A stretch of DNA of 37,680 nucleotides from an uncultured Acholeplasmatales bacterium (GCA_937877075.1 CALEGD010000139.1:1-37680), one strand, 5' to 3'. Shown: positions 8,365-18,097, counted from the stretch's first letter. Notes: generated from the sequence alone by a model not told the origin. Program-made: numbers and translations.

Positions 8365-10344
8365 TTACCTCATATCTGTTTTGATTTCAAAAATGATATC
8401 TCTTAAAGCCATTGCTTGTTCAAAGTCTAATTTCCGAGCTGCCTCACGCATTTGAGCCTCCAAATTGGTCAGAAGATTTTTCTTTTCAATTTTACTCATT
8501 TTATTTAAATTCCCGGAATCAATAATATACTTTTCTTCCTTAACTTCCTTGGTTATAACCAAGGAATCAGTAATATGCTTGTAAATTGTTTGGGGAATAA
8601 TATTATGTTCGCTATTATAATTATCTTGAATAAGGCGACGTCGATAAGTCTCCTCAATAGCTTTTCTCATAGAGTCGGTTATCTTATCGGCATACATAAT
8701 AACTTTTCCGTTTACATTTCTGGCAGCGCGTCCAATCGTTTGTATCAAGGAAGTTTCACTACGGAGGAAACCTTCTTTATCAGCATCAAGAATAGTGATT
8801 AAAGAAACCTCAGGAATGTCAAGTCCTTCTCTTAAGAGATTAATTCCGACTAATACATCATGTTTTCCTTGCCGGAGTTCACGAATGATCTCCATTCTTT
8901 CTAGCGATTTGATTTCTGAGTGAAGATAAGCTACCTTGATATCAAGTTCTTTCAAATATTTTGTTAAGTCTTCGCTCATTTTGATTGTCAGGGTTAAAAC
9001 CAATACCCTTTCATTGGCTTTAATACGTTGGTAAATTTCCTTAATCAAATTATCAATCTGCCCAGCAGTGGGACGAACTTCTATTTGAGGATCAAGCAAG
9101 CCAGTCGGTCGAATAATTTGTTCTATTATCTCATAACTCCGAGACTTTTCATAGTCGGACGGGGTTGCACTGACATAAATGACTTGATCTAATTTCTCAT
9201 AAAACTCATCAAAACGTAAAGGACGATTATCCAGAGCAGAAGGAAGACGAAATCCATAGTCCACAAGATTCATTTTCCGGGAACGATCTCCCGCATACAT
9301 TCCTCTTACCTGAGGTAAGGTAACATGAGATTCATCAATAACCAAGAGGAAATTCTTCTCAAAGAAATCCATTAATGTATATGGAGTTTCTCCTTCTTTC
9401 CTTAAACTTAAATGTCGGGAATAGTTTTCGATTCCACTGCACATTCCGATTTCTTCTAACATTTCAATATCGTATTCGGTCCTTTGTTTTATCCTTTGGG
9501 CTTCAAGTAATTTGTTTTGGGATTCAAACTCTGCTATTCTCTCTTCCAATTCGGTTTTAATGCGCCGAATTGCCTCTTCCATCTTCCATTCACCGACAGC
9601 AAATAGAGTGGCCGGAAAAAGATTAATAATTGTTTTTTCAGCCAAAGCTTTACCGGAAATAACATCAATAATCTTTATTTTCTCAATTTCATTATCAAAA
9701 AATTCTATTCGGATGGCTTCATCTTTTTCATATGTCGGTATAATGTCTATTGATTCACCCTTAACCCTAAAGACACCGCGTTTAAATTCATAGTCATTTC
9801 TGACATATTGCATATTTATTAATCTTTCAAGAATCTCTGTTCTATTTACTACATCACCCGCTCTAAGCGTCAGCATCTTTTCCCGATAATCCTCGGGATC
9901 ACCAATTCCATAAATACAGGAGACACTGGCAACAACAATAACATCATCACGTTCTAACAAAGAACTGACGGCACTATGACGCATTTGATCGATGTCATCA
10001 TTAATACTTGAATCTTTTTCAATATAAAGATCTTTTTTCGCAACATATGCCTCAGGTTGATAATAATCGTAATAAGAAATAAAATATTCAACCCTATTCT
10101 CTGGAAAGAATGATTTAAGTTCACTATAAAGTTGGCCGGCTAAAGTTTTATTATGAGCGAGGACCAAGGTTTTCTTCCCGATTTTTTCAATTACATTGGC
10201 GATTGTAAAGGTCTTACCGGTTCCAGTAGCGCCAAGTAAGGTTTGTTCTTTAACTCCATTTTTGAGATTGTTAACCAAACTTTCAATCGCCACGGGTTGA
10301 TCACCCATCGGTTTATAATCACTATGTAGTTTAAAAATACTCAT
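8365..10344 (-). CDS. uvrB: UvrABC excinuclease subunit B
   Basis: A 659-residue damage-recognition helicase-like subunit of nucleotide excision repair. Motifs seen: Walker A LLGATGTGKT near residue 40, the beta-hairpin region YYDYYQPEAYVAKKDLYIEK, FEKNFLLVIDESHVTLPQ, VYVSATPSDYE, the helicase motif SLIQTIGRAARN, and a C-terminal UVR domain (LEAQMREAARKLDFEQAMAL) that contacts UvrC. The frame is open 19 codons upstream, but ATG 10344 is chosen: it has GGAGG at good spacing, the protein then begins like other UvrBs (SIFKLHSDYKPMGDQPVAI), and a promoter lies within the longer extension. It is the first gene of the uvrB-mnmA-recD2 operon. No uvrA is present in the window. Confidence 0.96.
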   Translation of the reverse strand: MSIFKLHSDYKPMGDQPVAIESLVNNLKNGVKEQTLLGATGTGKTFTIANVIEKIGKKTLVLAHNKTLAGQLYSELKSFFPENRVEYFISYYDYYQPEAYVAKKDLYIEKDSSINDDIDQMRHSAVSSLLERDDVIVVASVSCIYGIGDPEDYREKMLTLRAGDVVNRTEILERLINMQYVRNDYEFKRGVFRVKGESIDIIPTYEKDEAIRIEFFDNEIEKIKIIDVISGKALAEKTIINLFPATLFAVGEWKMEEAIRRIKTELEERIAEFESQNKLLEAQRIKQRTEYDIEMLEEIGMCSGIENYSRHLSLRKEGETPYTLMDFFEKNFLLVIDESHVTLPQVRGMYAGDRSRKMNLVDYGFRLPSALDNRPLRFDEFYEKLDQVIYVSATPSDYEKSRSYEIIEQIIRPTGLLDPQIEVRPTAGQIDNLIKEIYQRIKANERVLVLTLTIKMSEDLTKYLKELDIKVAYLHSEIKSLERMEIIRELRQGKHDVLVGINLLREGLDIPEVSLITILDADKEGFLRSETSLIQTIGRAARNVNGKVIMYADKITDSMRKAIEETYRRRLIQDNYNSEHNIIPQTIYKHITDSLVITKEVKEEKYIIDSGNLNKMSKIEKKNLLTNLEAQMREAARKLDFEQAMALRDIIFEIKTDMR

Positions 10345-10372
10345 AGTATCCTCCATCATTATTATTATGTAT

Positions 10373-10401
10373 ATTATACATTTTTTTAGTCTCCTTTTCA
10401 A
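10373..10401 (-). promoter_or_regulatory. sigma-A promoter of the uvrB operon
   Basis: On the minus strand, -35 TTGAAA (10396-10401) and -10 TATAAT (10373-10378) have a 17-bp spacer. It lies between the terminator of the upstream lipoprotein gene and the uvrB start. No clear LexA-type operator was seen, though I could not scan for one exhaustively. Confidence 0.78.
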
Positions 10402-10409
10402 TGGAATTG

Positions 10410-10432
10410 AAAAATCTCTGTATAACAGAGAT
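10410..10432 (-). terminator. intrinsic terminator of the second PrsA-like lipoprotein gene
   Basis: An 8-bp stem, ATCTCTGT (10414-10421) with ACAGAGAT (10425-10432), has a 3-nt loop and is followed on the minus strand by TTTT. It lies 6 bp past the stop codon at 10439. Confidence 0.82.
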
Positions 10433-10438
10433 CTTTCA

Positions 10439-12889
10439 TTAGTCAGTATATTTCAACTGTTTTTTGCCATTAGCAATTTGTAATTCTATGTACCTATTAA
10501 AATCGGAAACATCAAAATGATTATGACTAAAACTGACATTAAGTTTTTTTATTTCTTTAAATGAATTAACAATTATATTATTGTTGCCAATTAATTCATT
10601 ATAAATAGGTTTATAATAATTAGTAATCGCTGATTTGATTTTGGTAGTTAGATTAGAAGCGGATGAATTTTCTTCATAGGTCATAATCTGCTCGATTGTC
10701 GGAATGACCTTACCTTCTTCCCACTCTGCCAGAGGAGTAGACTCCAAATTGACATAGACATGATAACCTTCATTAGTAATGATATAAGGAATGTCTTCAA
10801 GCTTATCGCTTCCATAAACAGTCGGTGTTTTGCTTTTGGGATCATTGTCCCAAATTTCTTTTACCGCTGCTTCCAATTCTTCGTGTTTGGAATTGTTGGT
10901 AAAAATGCCGAGATCGATAAATCTAACGCTAAGACCGGCAGTCTTGTATTTTGAAATGTCAATTCCTTCATATTGATATTGATTTTGAGGAAGCGGTTGA
11001 AATTGTGCTTCTTGAATAATACCAGCTTTAAAGCGTGGAGCTTTTTGATAAGCGGTAACAATAGCTTCAAACCTTTTTGCGTAGGTCTCGTTTTCCTTTA
11101 ACTCAACCGCAAGATATTCGAGGATTTCTTTATAAAAGAGTTTTGCATACTCGTTTTGGGTAGTAGTCCAATTTTCAGGATTAACTTTATTGCCTTTTTC
11201 ATCCTTAAGTTCAATCAAAAGTTGAATACCCTTAACTTTGAAATATTCGGAAACAACTTTTTCCATTTGGGTTTTATAGAAAACTGCAAGTTCTGAATCA
11301 GCAGCAGTAATTTTACCTAAGCTTTTACCATACGCATCTCTGACTCGATTATATACATATTGTTCAAAAACCTCTTCTTCGGTTTGAAGACCATATCTGG
11401 CTTTAATAAAGTTTTTCCAACCATAACTTGCCGGATAACCATAATCTTTATATTCCCCGGCTTCGAAAGCTTTCTTTTCATCTTCGATTTCTTTCTTAAT
11501 AGCGGTATATTGGTCTTCATCTAATATTCGATTCGCTTCTTTTAAACTCTTATCCATTGAATAAATTTTATTATACAACGGACTATTTAATAATCTTTGA
11601 TATTCAATCCTAGATGCAACTAATGTCAACCCATAACCTTCACTCATCACTCTAAAAAGATCATCGGCTGAATATTCTTTTACATCTGTTTTCGCAACCA
11701 GATTACCATTAAGTTTTTTAGTTCTATTGAATTCAATTTTATATGTCTTTACTTGAGCTTCATATTTTTCTTCAAATTCATCATCATAAATAATCAAATT
11801 ATTTTTAGCTCTGAGTTCGGCCATTTTTGTTGCAATGAAAGTAGAAGATAAATTACCCTCAAGAAGCTTTTCTTTTATTTCTTCTTTTACCTCATTAAAA
11901 GGTAATACGTCCTTTTCATCTATTTCCATTATCAAATAATGTAGATTGCCTGAGGCGTTACTAAGAGCGGCGGCGGTATAGAAATTAGAGCCTTCGCCAT
12001 AGCTTACAAGATTATCAGATAGTTGTTTTTGAATTAAAGAGTCATAGGTAAGAATATCATTATGTGTGTAGAAAAGATCATCGATCTTTTCTAAATCAAA
12101 GACTATCTTTCCGTTAACAATACTATACTCTTCGCCATCGTTTAGAATATAGGAAGACTCAGGATAATTTTCTGCCTTATGGGAATTTGCAGTATTATAT
12201 AAATCAATAAAAGTCTTAACGATTTCCTGTTCAGAAAGATCCTCGCCTTCAATATTCATCCATACCCGGTTAACGATTTTACGGTTCCAAGTTTCTAAAG
12301 CTTTAGTAACAAGGTTCGGGGTCTCATAAGCTAATATAATGGCATAATAGCCTTTCTTATAATTGTTCTCATAATAGTCCTGATATTGTTTGTCCGTAAA
12401 GTCTTCCTCATTATATTTTTCTTTTAATAGATCATAGGCATAAGCCTTTTTTGCCAGATTCAAACGATAATAATCGCGAACTTCAACTTCGGTATTAAAA
12501 CCGAATTGGATAAACATTCTATCATAAAAGTCAGTGTTTGCTTTTTCAATTTCATCTTCTGTAAGGTTTTCCTTCCCTTTCAGAAAGATATCTTCTTCAA
12601 CTTTCTCGGTAATCTCTTCCTCGGTAACCGACTCCATATAGCTTTTGTTGCCTTTCTTGGTTGCTGAGAGAAGATCTTTATCGAACATATCAATCAAGAG
12701 ATTATAGCCAACTTGACTTTTCAGTTCATCGTATACCTGTTTATTTGTAAAGGTATAGGTATATTCACCTTCTTTTGCCGTAAAATAAGCATCGTTGGGG
12801 GTAGAAATTTCCGGATTTTTTTCACCGCCACATGCACTCATAATTACAAGGCCGGTCAGTAATGTTAAAACAAATAATATTTTCTTCAT
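10439..12889 (-). CDS. very large PrsA/SurA-like lipoprotein (paralogue B)
   Basis: An 816-residue exported lipoprotein. The signal peptide ends in a lipobox with Cys20 (VIMSAC). The sequence reads as two similar halves. First half: SurA-N-like helices (YTFTNKQVYDELKSQVGYNL...) and a parvulin-like segment ending FNEVKEEIKEKL. Second half, from about residue 405: YSADDLFRVMSEGYGLTL..., then KVKGIQLLIELKDEKG near 555 and a parvulin-like end with ITNEGYHVYVN. This suggests an extracytoplasmic folding catalyst or chaperone related to PrsA (usually about 290 residues), internally duplicated; proline-isomerase activity is inference. It lies 32 bp after walJ with an AAGGAG site, so it is probably co-transcribed with it. 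It is a paralogue of the gene at 13759-16434. Confidence 0.7.
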   Translation of the reverse strand: MKKILFVLTLLTGLVIMSACGGEKNPEISTPNDAYFTAKEGEYTYTFTNKQVYDELKSQVGYNLLIDMFDKDLLSATKKGNKSYMESVTEEEITEKVEEDIFLKGKENLTEDEIEKANTDFYDRMFIQFGFNTEVEVRDYYRLNLAKKAYAYDLLKEKYNEEDFTDKQYQDYYENNYKKGYYAIILAYETPNLVTKALETWNRKIVNRVWMNIEGEDLSEQEIVKTFIDLYNTANSHKAENYPESSYILNDGEEYSIVNGKIVFDLEKIDDLFYTHNDILTYDSLIQKQLSDNLVSYGEGSNFYTAAALSNASGNLHYLIMEIDEKDVLPFNEVKEEIKEKLLEGNLSSTFIATKMAELRAKNNLIIYDDEFEEKYEAQVKTYKIEFNRTKKLNGNLVAKTDVKEYSADDLFRVMSEGYGLTLVASRIEYQRLLNSPLYNKIYSMDKSLKEANRILDEDQYTAIKKEIEDEKKAFEAGEYKDYGYPASYGWKNFIKARYGLQTEEEVFEQYVYNRVRDAYGKSLGKITAADSELAVFYKTQMEKVVSEYFKVKGIQLLIELKDEKGNKVNPENWTTTQNEYAKLFYKEILEYLAVELKENETYAKRFEAIVTAYQKAPRFKAGIIQEAQFQPLPQNQYQYEGIDISKYKTAGLSVRFIDLGIFTNNSKHEELEAAVKEIWDNDPKSKTPTVYGSDKLEDIPYIITNEGYHVYVNLESTPLAEWEEGKVIPTIEQIMTYEENSSASNLTTKIKSAITNYYKPIYNELIGNNNIIVNSFKEIKKLNVSFSHNHFDVSDFNRYIELQIANGKKQLKYTD

Positions 12890-12921
12890 GCTTTTCTCCT
12901 TTTAAATCAGAAATAAGAGAC

Positions 12922-13698
12922 TTAAATTTTATATAAATGCGAGGCTTCAAATTGAGAGGCCATCACGATTTCACCTTGATAAGTTTTTTTCAACACTTGG
13001 ATGATATCATTATCAACAATGTCTGGGTGATTGCATTCCTGACTGATATGAGCCAGAACAACAAACCTCTGTCTACCGTTCAAAACTGTTTCCAATATCT
13101 GAACACAAATATGATTAGACATATGTCCGAGGGGTGACAAAATCCGTTCTTTTAAATACCAGCTTCTCTCGCTCTCCATCAACATCGTAACATCATGATT
13201 GGCTTCGATAATAATAGCATCGACTTGTTTTAATATATTGATGTAATGAATTGGAAAAAATCCGGTGTCAGTAATATAAGCCAGCCTTTTCTCTCCAGCC
13301 ATAAAGACATAACCGAAGATGTTGGCACTGTCATGGGACAGTTTCAAGGTCAGAAACTCCAAATCATTGATTCGGTATTTCTTATTTTCTTCAATAAACT
13401 TAATCCGATAATTTAATAATTTCAATCTTTCAACTTCCGGAATAGCGTCAAAGGACAATCTATTAATGTAAAGTATAGCATTCGTCCTTTTTAGAATAGT
13501 CGATAGAAAGCGAACATGATCTCCATGTTCATGGGTAATTAAAACCGCATCGATATTATCTAAATCAAGTTCATGATTAAGAGTCCGCTTCTTGGCATCG
13601 GGTAAGGATATACCGGCATCAAGCAAGATCCTGGTTTCATTAGATTTGATATAAGTCATGTTTCCCCTTGACCCGCTACCGATAATGCAAAACTCCAT
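12922..13698 (-). CDS. walJ: WalJ/YycJ-type metallo-beta-lactamase-fold hydrolase
   Basis: A 258-residue metallo-beta-lactamase-fold protein, recognised by the start MEFCIIGSGSRGNMTYI, the metal-binding HEHGDH (about residue 60), LSHDSANIFGYVF, AYITDTGFFP and EANHD. These match the WalJ/YycJ family, a 5'-exonuclease-like protein linked in Bacillus to cell-wall signalling and to coordination of replication with division. In Bacillus it is the last gene of the walRK operon; here the walRK genes are absent and it instead sits between two PrsA-like lipoprotein genes. ATG 13698 has GAGAGG upstream. It follows the terminator of paralogue A and leads into paralogue B, so it may start its own transcript. 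Confidence 0.88.
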   Translation of the reverse strand: MEFCIIGSGSRGNMTYIKSNETRILLDAGISLPDAKKRTLNHELDLDNIDAVLITHEHGDHVRFLSTILKRTNAILYINRLSFDAIPEVERLKLLNYRIKFIEENKKYRINDLEFLTLKLSHDSANIFGYVFMAGEKRLAYITDTGFFPIHYINILKQVDAIIIEANHDVTMLMESERSWYLKERILSPLGHMSNHICVQILETVLNGRQRFVVLAHISQECNHPDIVDNDIIQVLKKTYQGEIVMASQFEASHLYKI

Positions 13699-13720
13699 TA
13701 ATTTCCTCTCACATTTTATT

Positions 13721-13752
13721 TTTTAAATAAAGGCCTTGAATTCTCAAGGCCT
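13721..13752 (-). terminator. intrinsic terminator of the first PrsA-like lipoprotein gene
   Basis: A 9-bp stem, AGGCCTTGA (13731-13739) with TCAAGGCCT (13744-13752), has a 4-nt loop. On the minus strand it is followed by TTATTTAAAAAATAAAAT. It lies between the lipoprotein gene and walJ. Confidence 0.8.
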
Positions 13753-13758
13753 GAATTT

Positions 13759-16434
13759 TTATTCTTCTTCAACAGTAAAATATTTCAAATTGGACTGGTA
13801 GGATTCTCTTCTTCCTTGGATGAATTCGTTGAATTTAGCCTCGGTGTAATTTTTAGAATTGAAAGTGAAATCTAAACCTTGTAATTCTTCATATAATTTA
13901 ATTGTCACATAATGGGAACCTGAGATTTCTTCATGTACCGGTTTAAAATAGGTATTAATCGCAGTTTCCATGGCGCTTGTGAATTCCTCTTCAGTTTTAT
14001 TACCTTCTTCATCTAAGAGATGAGAACTTTCGCTATCTTTAAGATAAGTCTTCACCATTTGTAGCGTCGGAAGAATTCCTGGTTCTTGTTTTTCTTCATC
14101 AGAAGAATAATACCATTTTGATATATCAGTTGAACTTAAATTTACATAACCGTGATAACCGAATTGGGTAATTATCGGTTTATATTCTCCTGTTTCCATA
14201 TCTGTATACACAGTAGGTTCCTCGGATTTCGGATTAGCTTTCCACATTTCCTTTACGGCATCCTCAAAAGCTTTAACCATTTTTCCGGGACCAAATGTGC
14301 CCAAGTCTTGGAATACAACAGATAAACCGGCTGATTTGTATTTTGAAAACTCAAATTTATAATCTTCTGTTTCAAGTACATAATCAAAACCTTCGGGTTG
14401 GGCCTCAACATTCTGACCCATTCCGGCAAGGAAGCGGGGAGAATCGGCGAAAAATTTTGCGATAGCTTCTAGTTTTTCAGAAGATGTTCCCGGTTCTGAA
14501 TTGTAATATTTCCATATTTCCACAAACAATTCCTCTGCTAGTTGTTTTTGATATGGTTTCCAATCTTCCGGATCAACTGGTTTGCCGGCATCATCATTTA
14601 CCGAGATCAGAATATGAATACCTTTAACCGAGAAAAATTCATCAGCAATCTCTTGCATTTTTTCTTGATAAGCGACCCATAATTCGGAACTAGCTTCAAG
14701 GTCTTCTATTGAACTTATGTCTTCGGTATAATCAGAAATAATCTCACGATATAAGAAATAGAACTTTAATTCATTTTCGTCTTGAACACCGAAATAATCT
14801 TTAACGAAGTTTTTAAAACCATAAGTAGCGGGGAATCCATAATTTGCAAAGGCATTTCTTAAGAAATTATCGCGGACGGATCGGACAGATTCCTTAACAT
14901 CTTGCCATTTATCGGGATTAAGGATTCTATCCTTCTCTTTCAAATCTGAATTATAATAATCATAAATATTATTCAATTCAGTATTATTCAGAAGACGGAA
15001 ATAATTAATCCGATTCAAAGCGAGACTCATTCCGAAACGCTTGTCCATATTTTCAAAGAGTTCATCGGCAGAATATTCAATATCTCCGACTTTTGCTACC
15101 AACTCTTTACTTTCGTCCTTTGTCTTGGAATGATCAATATCAAAAGTCCTTATTTGGGCAAGATAGTTTTCTTCTAACAATTCATCATAAATTTTAAAAC
15201 CACTATCTTCTCTTAATTTCAGAATTTGTTCTTCGATATAATTTTCTGTTAATTCCTTTTCGAATAAAGTTTTATATACTTCATCGCGGACATCTTCAAG
15301 TTTCGGAGCAACCTCTTCGTCAAGTTTTAAAATATAGACAAAAAGCGAATTATTTACATATGATTTTAGCGTTGGAGTGAAGAAGTTCTGACCGGAAGTG
15401 ATTTCCTCATTTTCATAATTAGTATAATTCTTCATTGAGACTTTCAAATAGTTTTGAATTGAAGCATTAAACTCGGTAATTTTTTCATAAGAATAATAGA
15501 ATTCATTCAATCTTTGATTATCATCTTCAGAAGCTACCTCAGTATTGAAAGTATATCTTCCTGTATCATTAATATCGTATTGAATGCCCTTAATCAGGGT
15601 CAAAGTATCATTGGGATAATTTTCAAGTTTATGAGAATTAACTGCATTATACATATCGATAAAAACCTTAACAACCTCTGCAGTTGTCAGCGGAACTTCA
15701 GTATCTCCTTCCATTCTGACCCATTTTGTAAAGTCGCCGGAGACAGAAGTATCTTTCTCATGAATAGTAATGCCTAGTTGTTTTAGAAGTTGTTTTCCTT
15801 CCTCTTCGGAAGTAAAGGGAACGATAATTGCCCAATAGCCGTTTTGATAATCGGCTTTATACTGAGTTTCGTATTCCTTTTCAGTAAAGAACGGCTCTTT
15901 ACTTTTATCTTCTTTTGCTAGCTCGTCCGCTTCTTTAATTTGTTTTTCCAATTGTGCTTCCGCATATTTTCTCTTTGCTACTTGCAAGCGATAATGTTTC
16001 ATAATATCTTCTTCGGTTCTTAGTCCGTTATTTACAAGCATATCTTCAGAAAACTTCTTTTCGGCTTTCTCAATATCTTCTTCGCTTATGTCTTCTCTGC
16101 CATTCGGGAATTTGTCTTCTTCAATTGCTTCTAATATTTCATCTTCTGTTACCGCATTATAATAATTTTCCCCGGACTTTAAGAGATCAGTATCAATCAT
16201 TTCAATTAACACAGACAATCCAAAATTGTTTTTCAATTGCGTATAGATGTCTTGGTTAGTCATTGAAAACTTTCTTCCGGCCTCGTCAACCTCAAAATAT
16301 ATTTCATTGGGTTCACTGATGCTCGGAACGGCCTTATCTCTATTAAATATTGTACAGGAAACGGCTATAGCGATTATCACTACTAAAGCGATAACCAGCG
16401 GCAACGTTCTTTTTACTACTTGAGAACCATTCAT
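13759..16434 (-). CDS. very large PrsA/SurA-like lipoprotein (paralogue A)
   Basis: An 891-residue lipoprotein with a hydrophobic N-terminal signal (LPLVIALVVIIAIA) and lipobox Cys27 (AVSC). ATG 16434 is preferred over GTG 16443 because AAGGAG would abut the GTG but is 9 nt from the ATG. It shares its architecture with the gene at 10439-12889: an N-terminal SurA-N-like unit (FSMTNQDIYTQLKNNFGLSV), a second similar unit in mid-protein (YSADELFENMDKRFGMSLAL), the block ATYGFKNFVKDYFG, then VKGIHILISVNDDAGK and a C-terminal GYHGYVN like the end of a parvulin domain. It probably acts outside the membrane as a foldase or chaperone for secreted proteins. The coding region is rich in Glu, Lys and Asp, as is usual for surface lipoproteins. 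Confidence 0.7.
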   Translation of the reverse strand: MNGSQVVKRTLPLVIALVVIIAIAVSCTIFNRDKAVPSISEPNEIYFEVDEAGRKFSMTNQDIYTQLKNNFGLSVLIEMIDTDLLKSGENYYNAVTEDEILEAIEEDKFPNGREDISEEDIEKAEKKFSEDMLVNNGLRTEEDIMKHYRLQVAKRKYAEAQLEKQIKEADELAKEDKSKEPFFTEKEYETQYKADYQNGYWAIIVPFTSEEEGKQLLKQLGITIHEKDTSVSGDFTKWVRMEGDTEVPLTTAEVVKVFIDMYNAVNSHKLENYPNDTLTLIKGIQYDINDTGRYTFNTEVASEDDNQRLNEFYYSYEKITEFNASIQNYLKVSMKNYTNYENEEITSGQNFFTPTLKSYVNNSLFVYILKLDEEVAPKLEDVRDEVYKTLFEKELTENYIEEQILKLREDSGFKIYDELLEENYLAQIRTFDIDHSKTKDESKELVAKVGDIEYSADELFENMDKRFGMSLALNRINYFRLLNNTELNNIYDYYNSDLKEKDRILNPDKWQDVKESVRSVRDNFLRNAFANYGFPATYGFKNFVKDYFGVQDENELKFYFLYREIISDYTEDISSIEDLEASSELWVAYQEKMQEIADEFFSVKGIHILISVNDDAGKPVDPEDWKPYQKQLAEELFVEIWKYYNSEPGTSSEKLEAIAKFFADSPRFLAGMGQNVEAQPEGFDYVLETEDYKFEFSKYKSAGLSVVFQDLGTFGPGKMVKAFEDAVKEMWKANPKSEEPTVYTDMETGEYKPIITQFGYHGYVNLSSTDISKWYYSSDEEKQEPGILPTLQMVKTYLKDSESSHLLDEEGNKTEEEFTSAMETAINTYFKPVHEEISGSHYVTIKLYEELQGLDFTFNSKNYTEAKFNEFIQGRRESYQSNLKYFTVEEE

Positions 16435-16474
16435 AATTTTCACTCCTTAATTCGTACTCATTTGCAACAATATA

Positions 16475-16503
16475 ATATTATCATTTTCAACAAAATAATT
16501 CAA
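16475..16503 (-). promoter_or_regulatory. probable sigma-A promoter of the large lipoprotein gene
   Basis: On the minus strand, -35 TTGAAT (16498-16503) and -10 TAATAT (16475-16480) have a 17-bp spacer, about 40 bp before the ATG. The 16435-16729 interval holds no gene that I can see. About 60 bp further upstream there is an 8-bp inverted repeat, ATTTTACT (16566-16573) with AGTAAAAT (16582-16589), which could be an operator. Confidence 0.55.
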
Positions 16504-16699
16504 TATTCTTTTGTTTGTCCCGATATTGAAAACTTATTGAAAACATTGCTAATTATAACATATATATTTTACTACTTTTTGAGTAAAATGTAAATGTTTT
16601 TTTTATTTATCTATTGATGATGTCAAAGGTATTTAATTCCTTTTACCATCCTTAAATTATAACAATCTTATCCTTCACTTTTTTGAGATGATTTGCAAT

Positions 16700-16728
16700 T
16701 AATAAAAGGAGATTTTTGTCATCTCCTT
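16700..16728 (-). terminator. intrinsic terminator after the CorC/HlyC gene
   Basis: An 8-bp stem, AAGGAGAT (16706-16713) with ATCTCCTT (16721-16728), is followed on the minus strand by TTATTAATT. It starts immediately after the stop codon at 16730. Confidence 0.75.
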
Positions 16729-16729
16729 A

Positions 16730-18097
16730 TTAATCTTCGTTTGGGATGCCGGTTATTTTAAGTTCCAAATCTTTAATTCTCCGGTTCACAAACTTTGAGA
16801 TTGTAAAACTGAGAGTATAAGTGGTCACTATATCTTCATCATCAGAGATTTCTTCAACATTATGTTGGTAACTTACAATTTGACCTTCATAAGGCATTCC
16901 GTCACATAATCCATAGACAAAACCGCCGACACTAGAAAATTGACTTTCCGGAGCATCACCGAGGTCAAGGGCTTCAAAAAGCTCTTCAAGATCCATTTCA
17001 GGCTTTACATAATATCGATTCGGATCAATAATTACCAGTTCTTCCCCTTCGATATCGTCGTACTCATCATAAATTTCTCCGACAATCTCTTCCAGGGCAT
17101 CTTCCATAGTAACGATCCCATTCGTTCCCCCATAGTCGTCTACAACTACAGCAAAATGCTTCTGCAATCTTTGCATTTCTTGAATGAGTTCATTTACTTT
17201 TGTTGTTTTAGAAACATAATAAGGTTCGGAAACCATCTCTAAAAGTTCAATCTCCTCGTTCTTTATTAATGCAGTAAAGAAATCTCTCTCGCTTAAAATC
17301 CCGAGAATATTATCCTTGTCTTCACGATAAACGGGGACACGTGAAAATTGATGTTCAAAAAACATTTCTTTAACGCTTTCAATTGATGAAGAAACCTCAA
17401 TTGCCACCATATCAACCCGAGGTGTCATAATATCGTAAACTGTTCTTTCACTCAGGCTGATCGTGTTTTGAATCATTTCCGCATCAACTTCCTCAAAAAC
17501 TCCCTCAGTCTCCATAACATCGATAATCGACTCTAACTCTTCCTCGGTTACTTTTGGATTTTCAGAAACATCATGCTTCTTCATAATTGTTTTTTTCAAA
17601 CGGACATATAAATAAGTAATAGGGGAGAGGATTTTTATCACCAGGTAAAGGAATCCAGAATATTTAAGAGCTTTCATTTCCGGGTTAATCTGTCCCGTTG
17701 CTCGAGGAATTATTTCCATAAAAATCAAAAAGAAGGTGGTCAGAAAGACAGACAGCAAAATAACAGTGATTATTTCATTATCAAAAATATTATTTAAAAA
17801 ATAACCTACGATAGCAACCAGACAGATCTTAATGAAGATATTCACAATCAAAAGCGTAGTTAAGGTCAAATCAAATTTCTCAGATATATAGACGGCCTTT
17901 TTTGCCCCTTTTTTCTTTTCTTCTAAAAAGTTTCTGATTCTAATTATATTCACGCTTGAAAATACGGCTTCAGCTTTAGAAATAAAAGCAGAAAAAATAA
18001 AAAGCAAGATAAAAAGAATCAAAAGAAAGATATGAAGACCGGGATTTTCAAAAATAAAATCAATTTTTAAAATAAAGTATAGTTCCGGAGGAACCAA
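16730..18097 (-). CDS. CorC/HlyC-family CBS-domain membrane protein (CNNM transporter-like)
   Basis: A 455-residue protein of the CNNM/CorC (UPF0053) family, whose bacterial members export magnesium or affect divalent-cation resistance. Order of domains: a DUF21/CNNM membrane domain with three to four helices (about residues 10-170), a CBS pair (MTPRVDMVAIEVSSSIESVK and YYVSKTTKVNELIQEMQRLQ, ending in the family hallmark VVVDDYGGTNGIVTMEDALE), and a C-terminal CorC_HlyC domain (SSVGGFVYGLCDGMPYEGQ). Annotators would take an upstream start at 18175. TTG 18097 fits better: GAGAGGTG lies 7 nt before it, the first membrane domain follows at once, and a promoter occupies the upstream extension. 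Substrate specificity cannot be read from the sequence. Confidence 0.88.
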   Translation of the reverse strand: MVPPELYFILKIDFIFENPGLHIFLLILFILLFIFSAFISKAEAVFSSVNIIRIRNFLEEKKKGAKKAVYISEKFDLTLTTLLIVNIFIKICLVAIVGYFLNNIFDNEIITVILLSVFLTTFFLIFMEIIPRATGQINPEMKALKYSGFLYLVIKILSPITYLYVRLKKTIMKKHDVSENPKVTEEELESIIDVMETEGVFEEVDAEMIQNTISLSERTVYDIMTPRVDMVAIEVSSSIESVKEMFFEHQFSRVPVYREDKDNILGILSERDFFTALIKNEEIELLEMVSEPYYVSKTTKVNELIQEMQRLQKHFAVVVDDYGGTNGIVTMEDALEEIVGEIYDEYDDIEGEELVIIDPNRYYVKPEMDLEELFEALDLGDAPESQFSSVGGFVYGLCDGMPYEGQIVSYQHNVEEISDDEDIVTTYTLSFTISKFVNRRIKDLELKITGIPNED

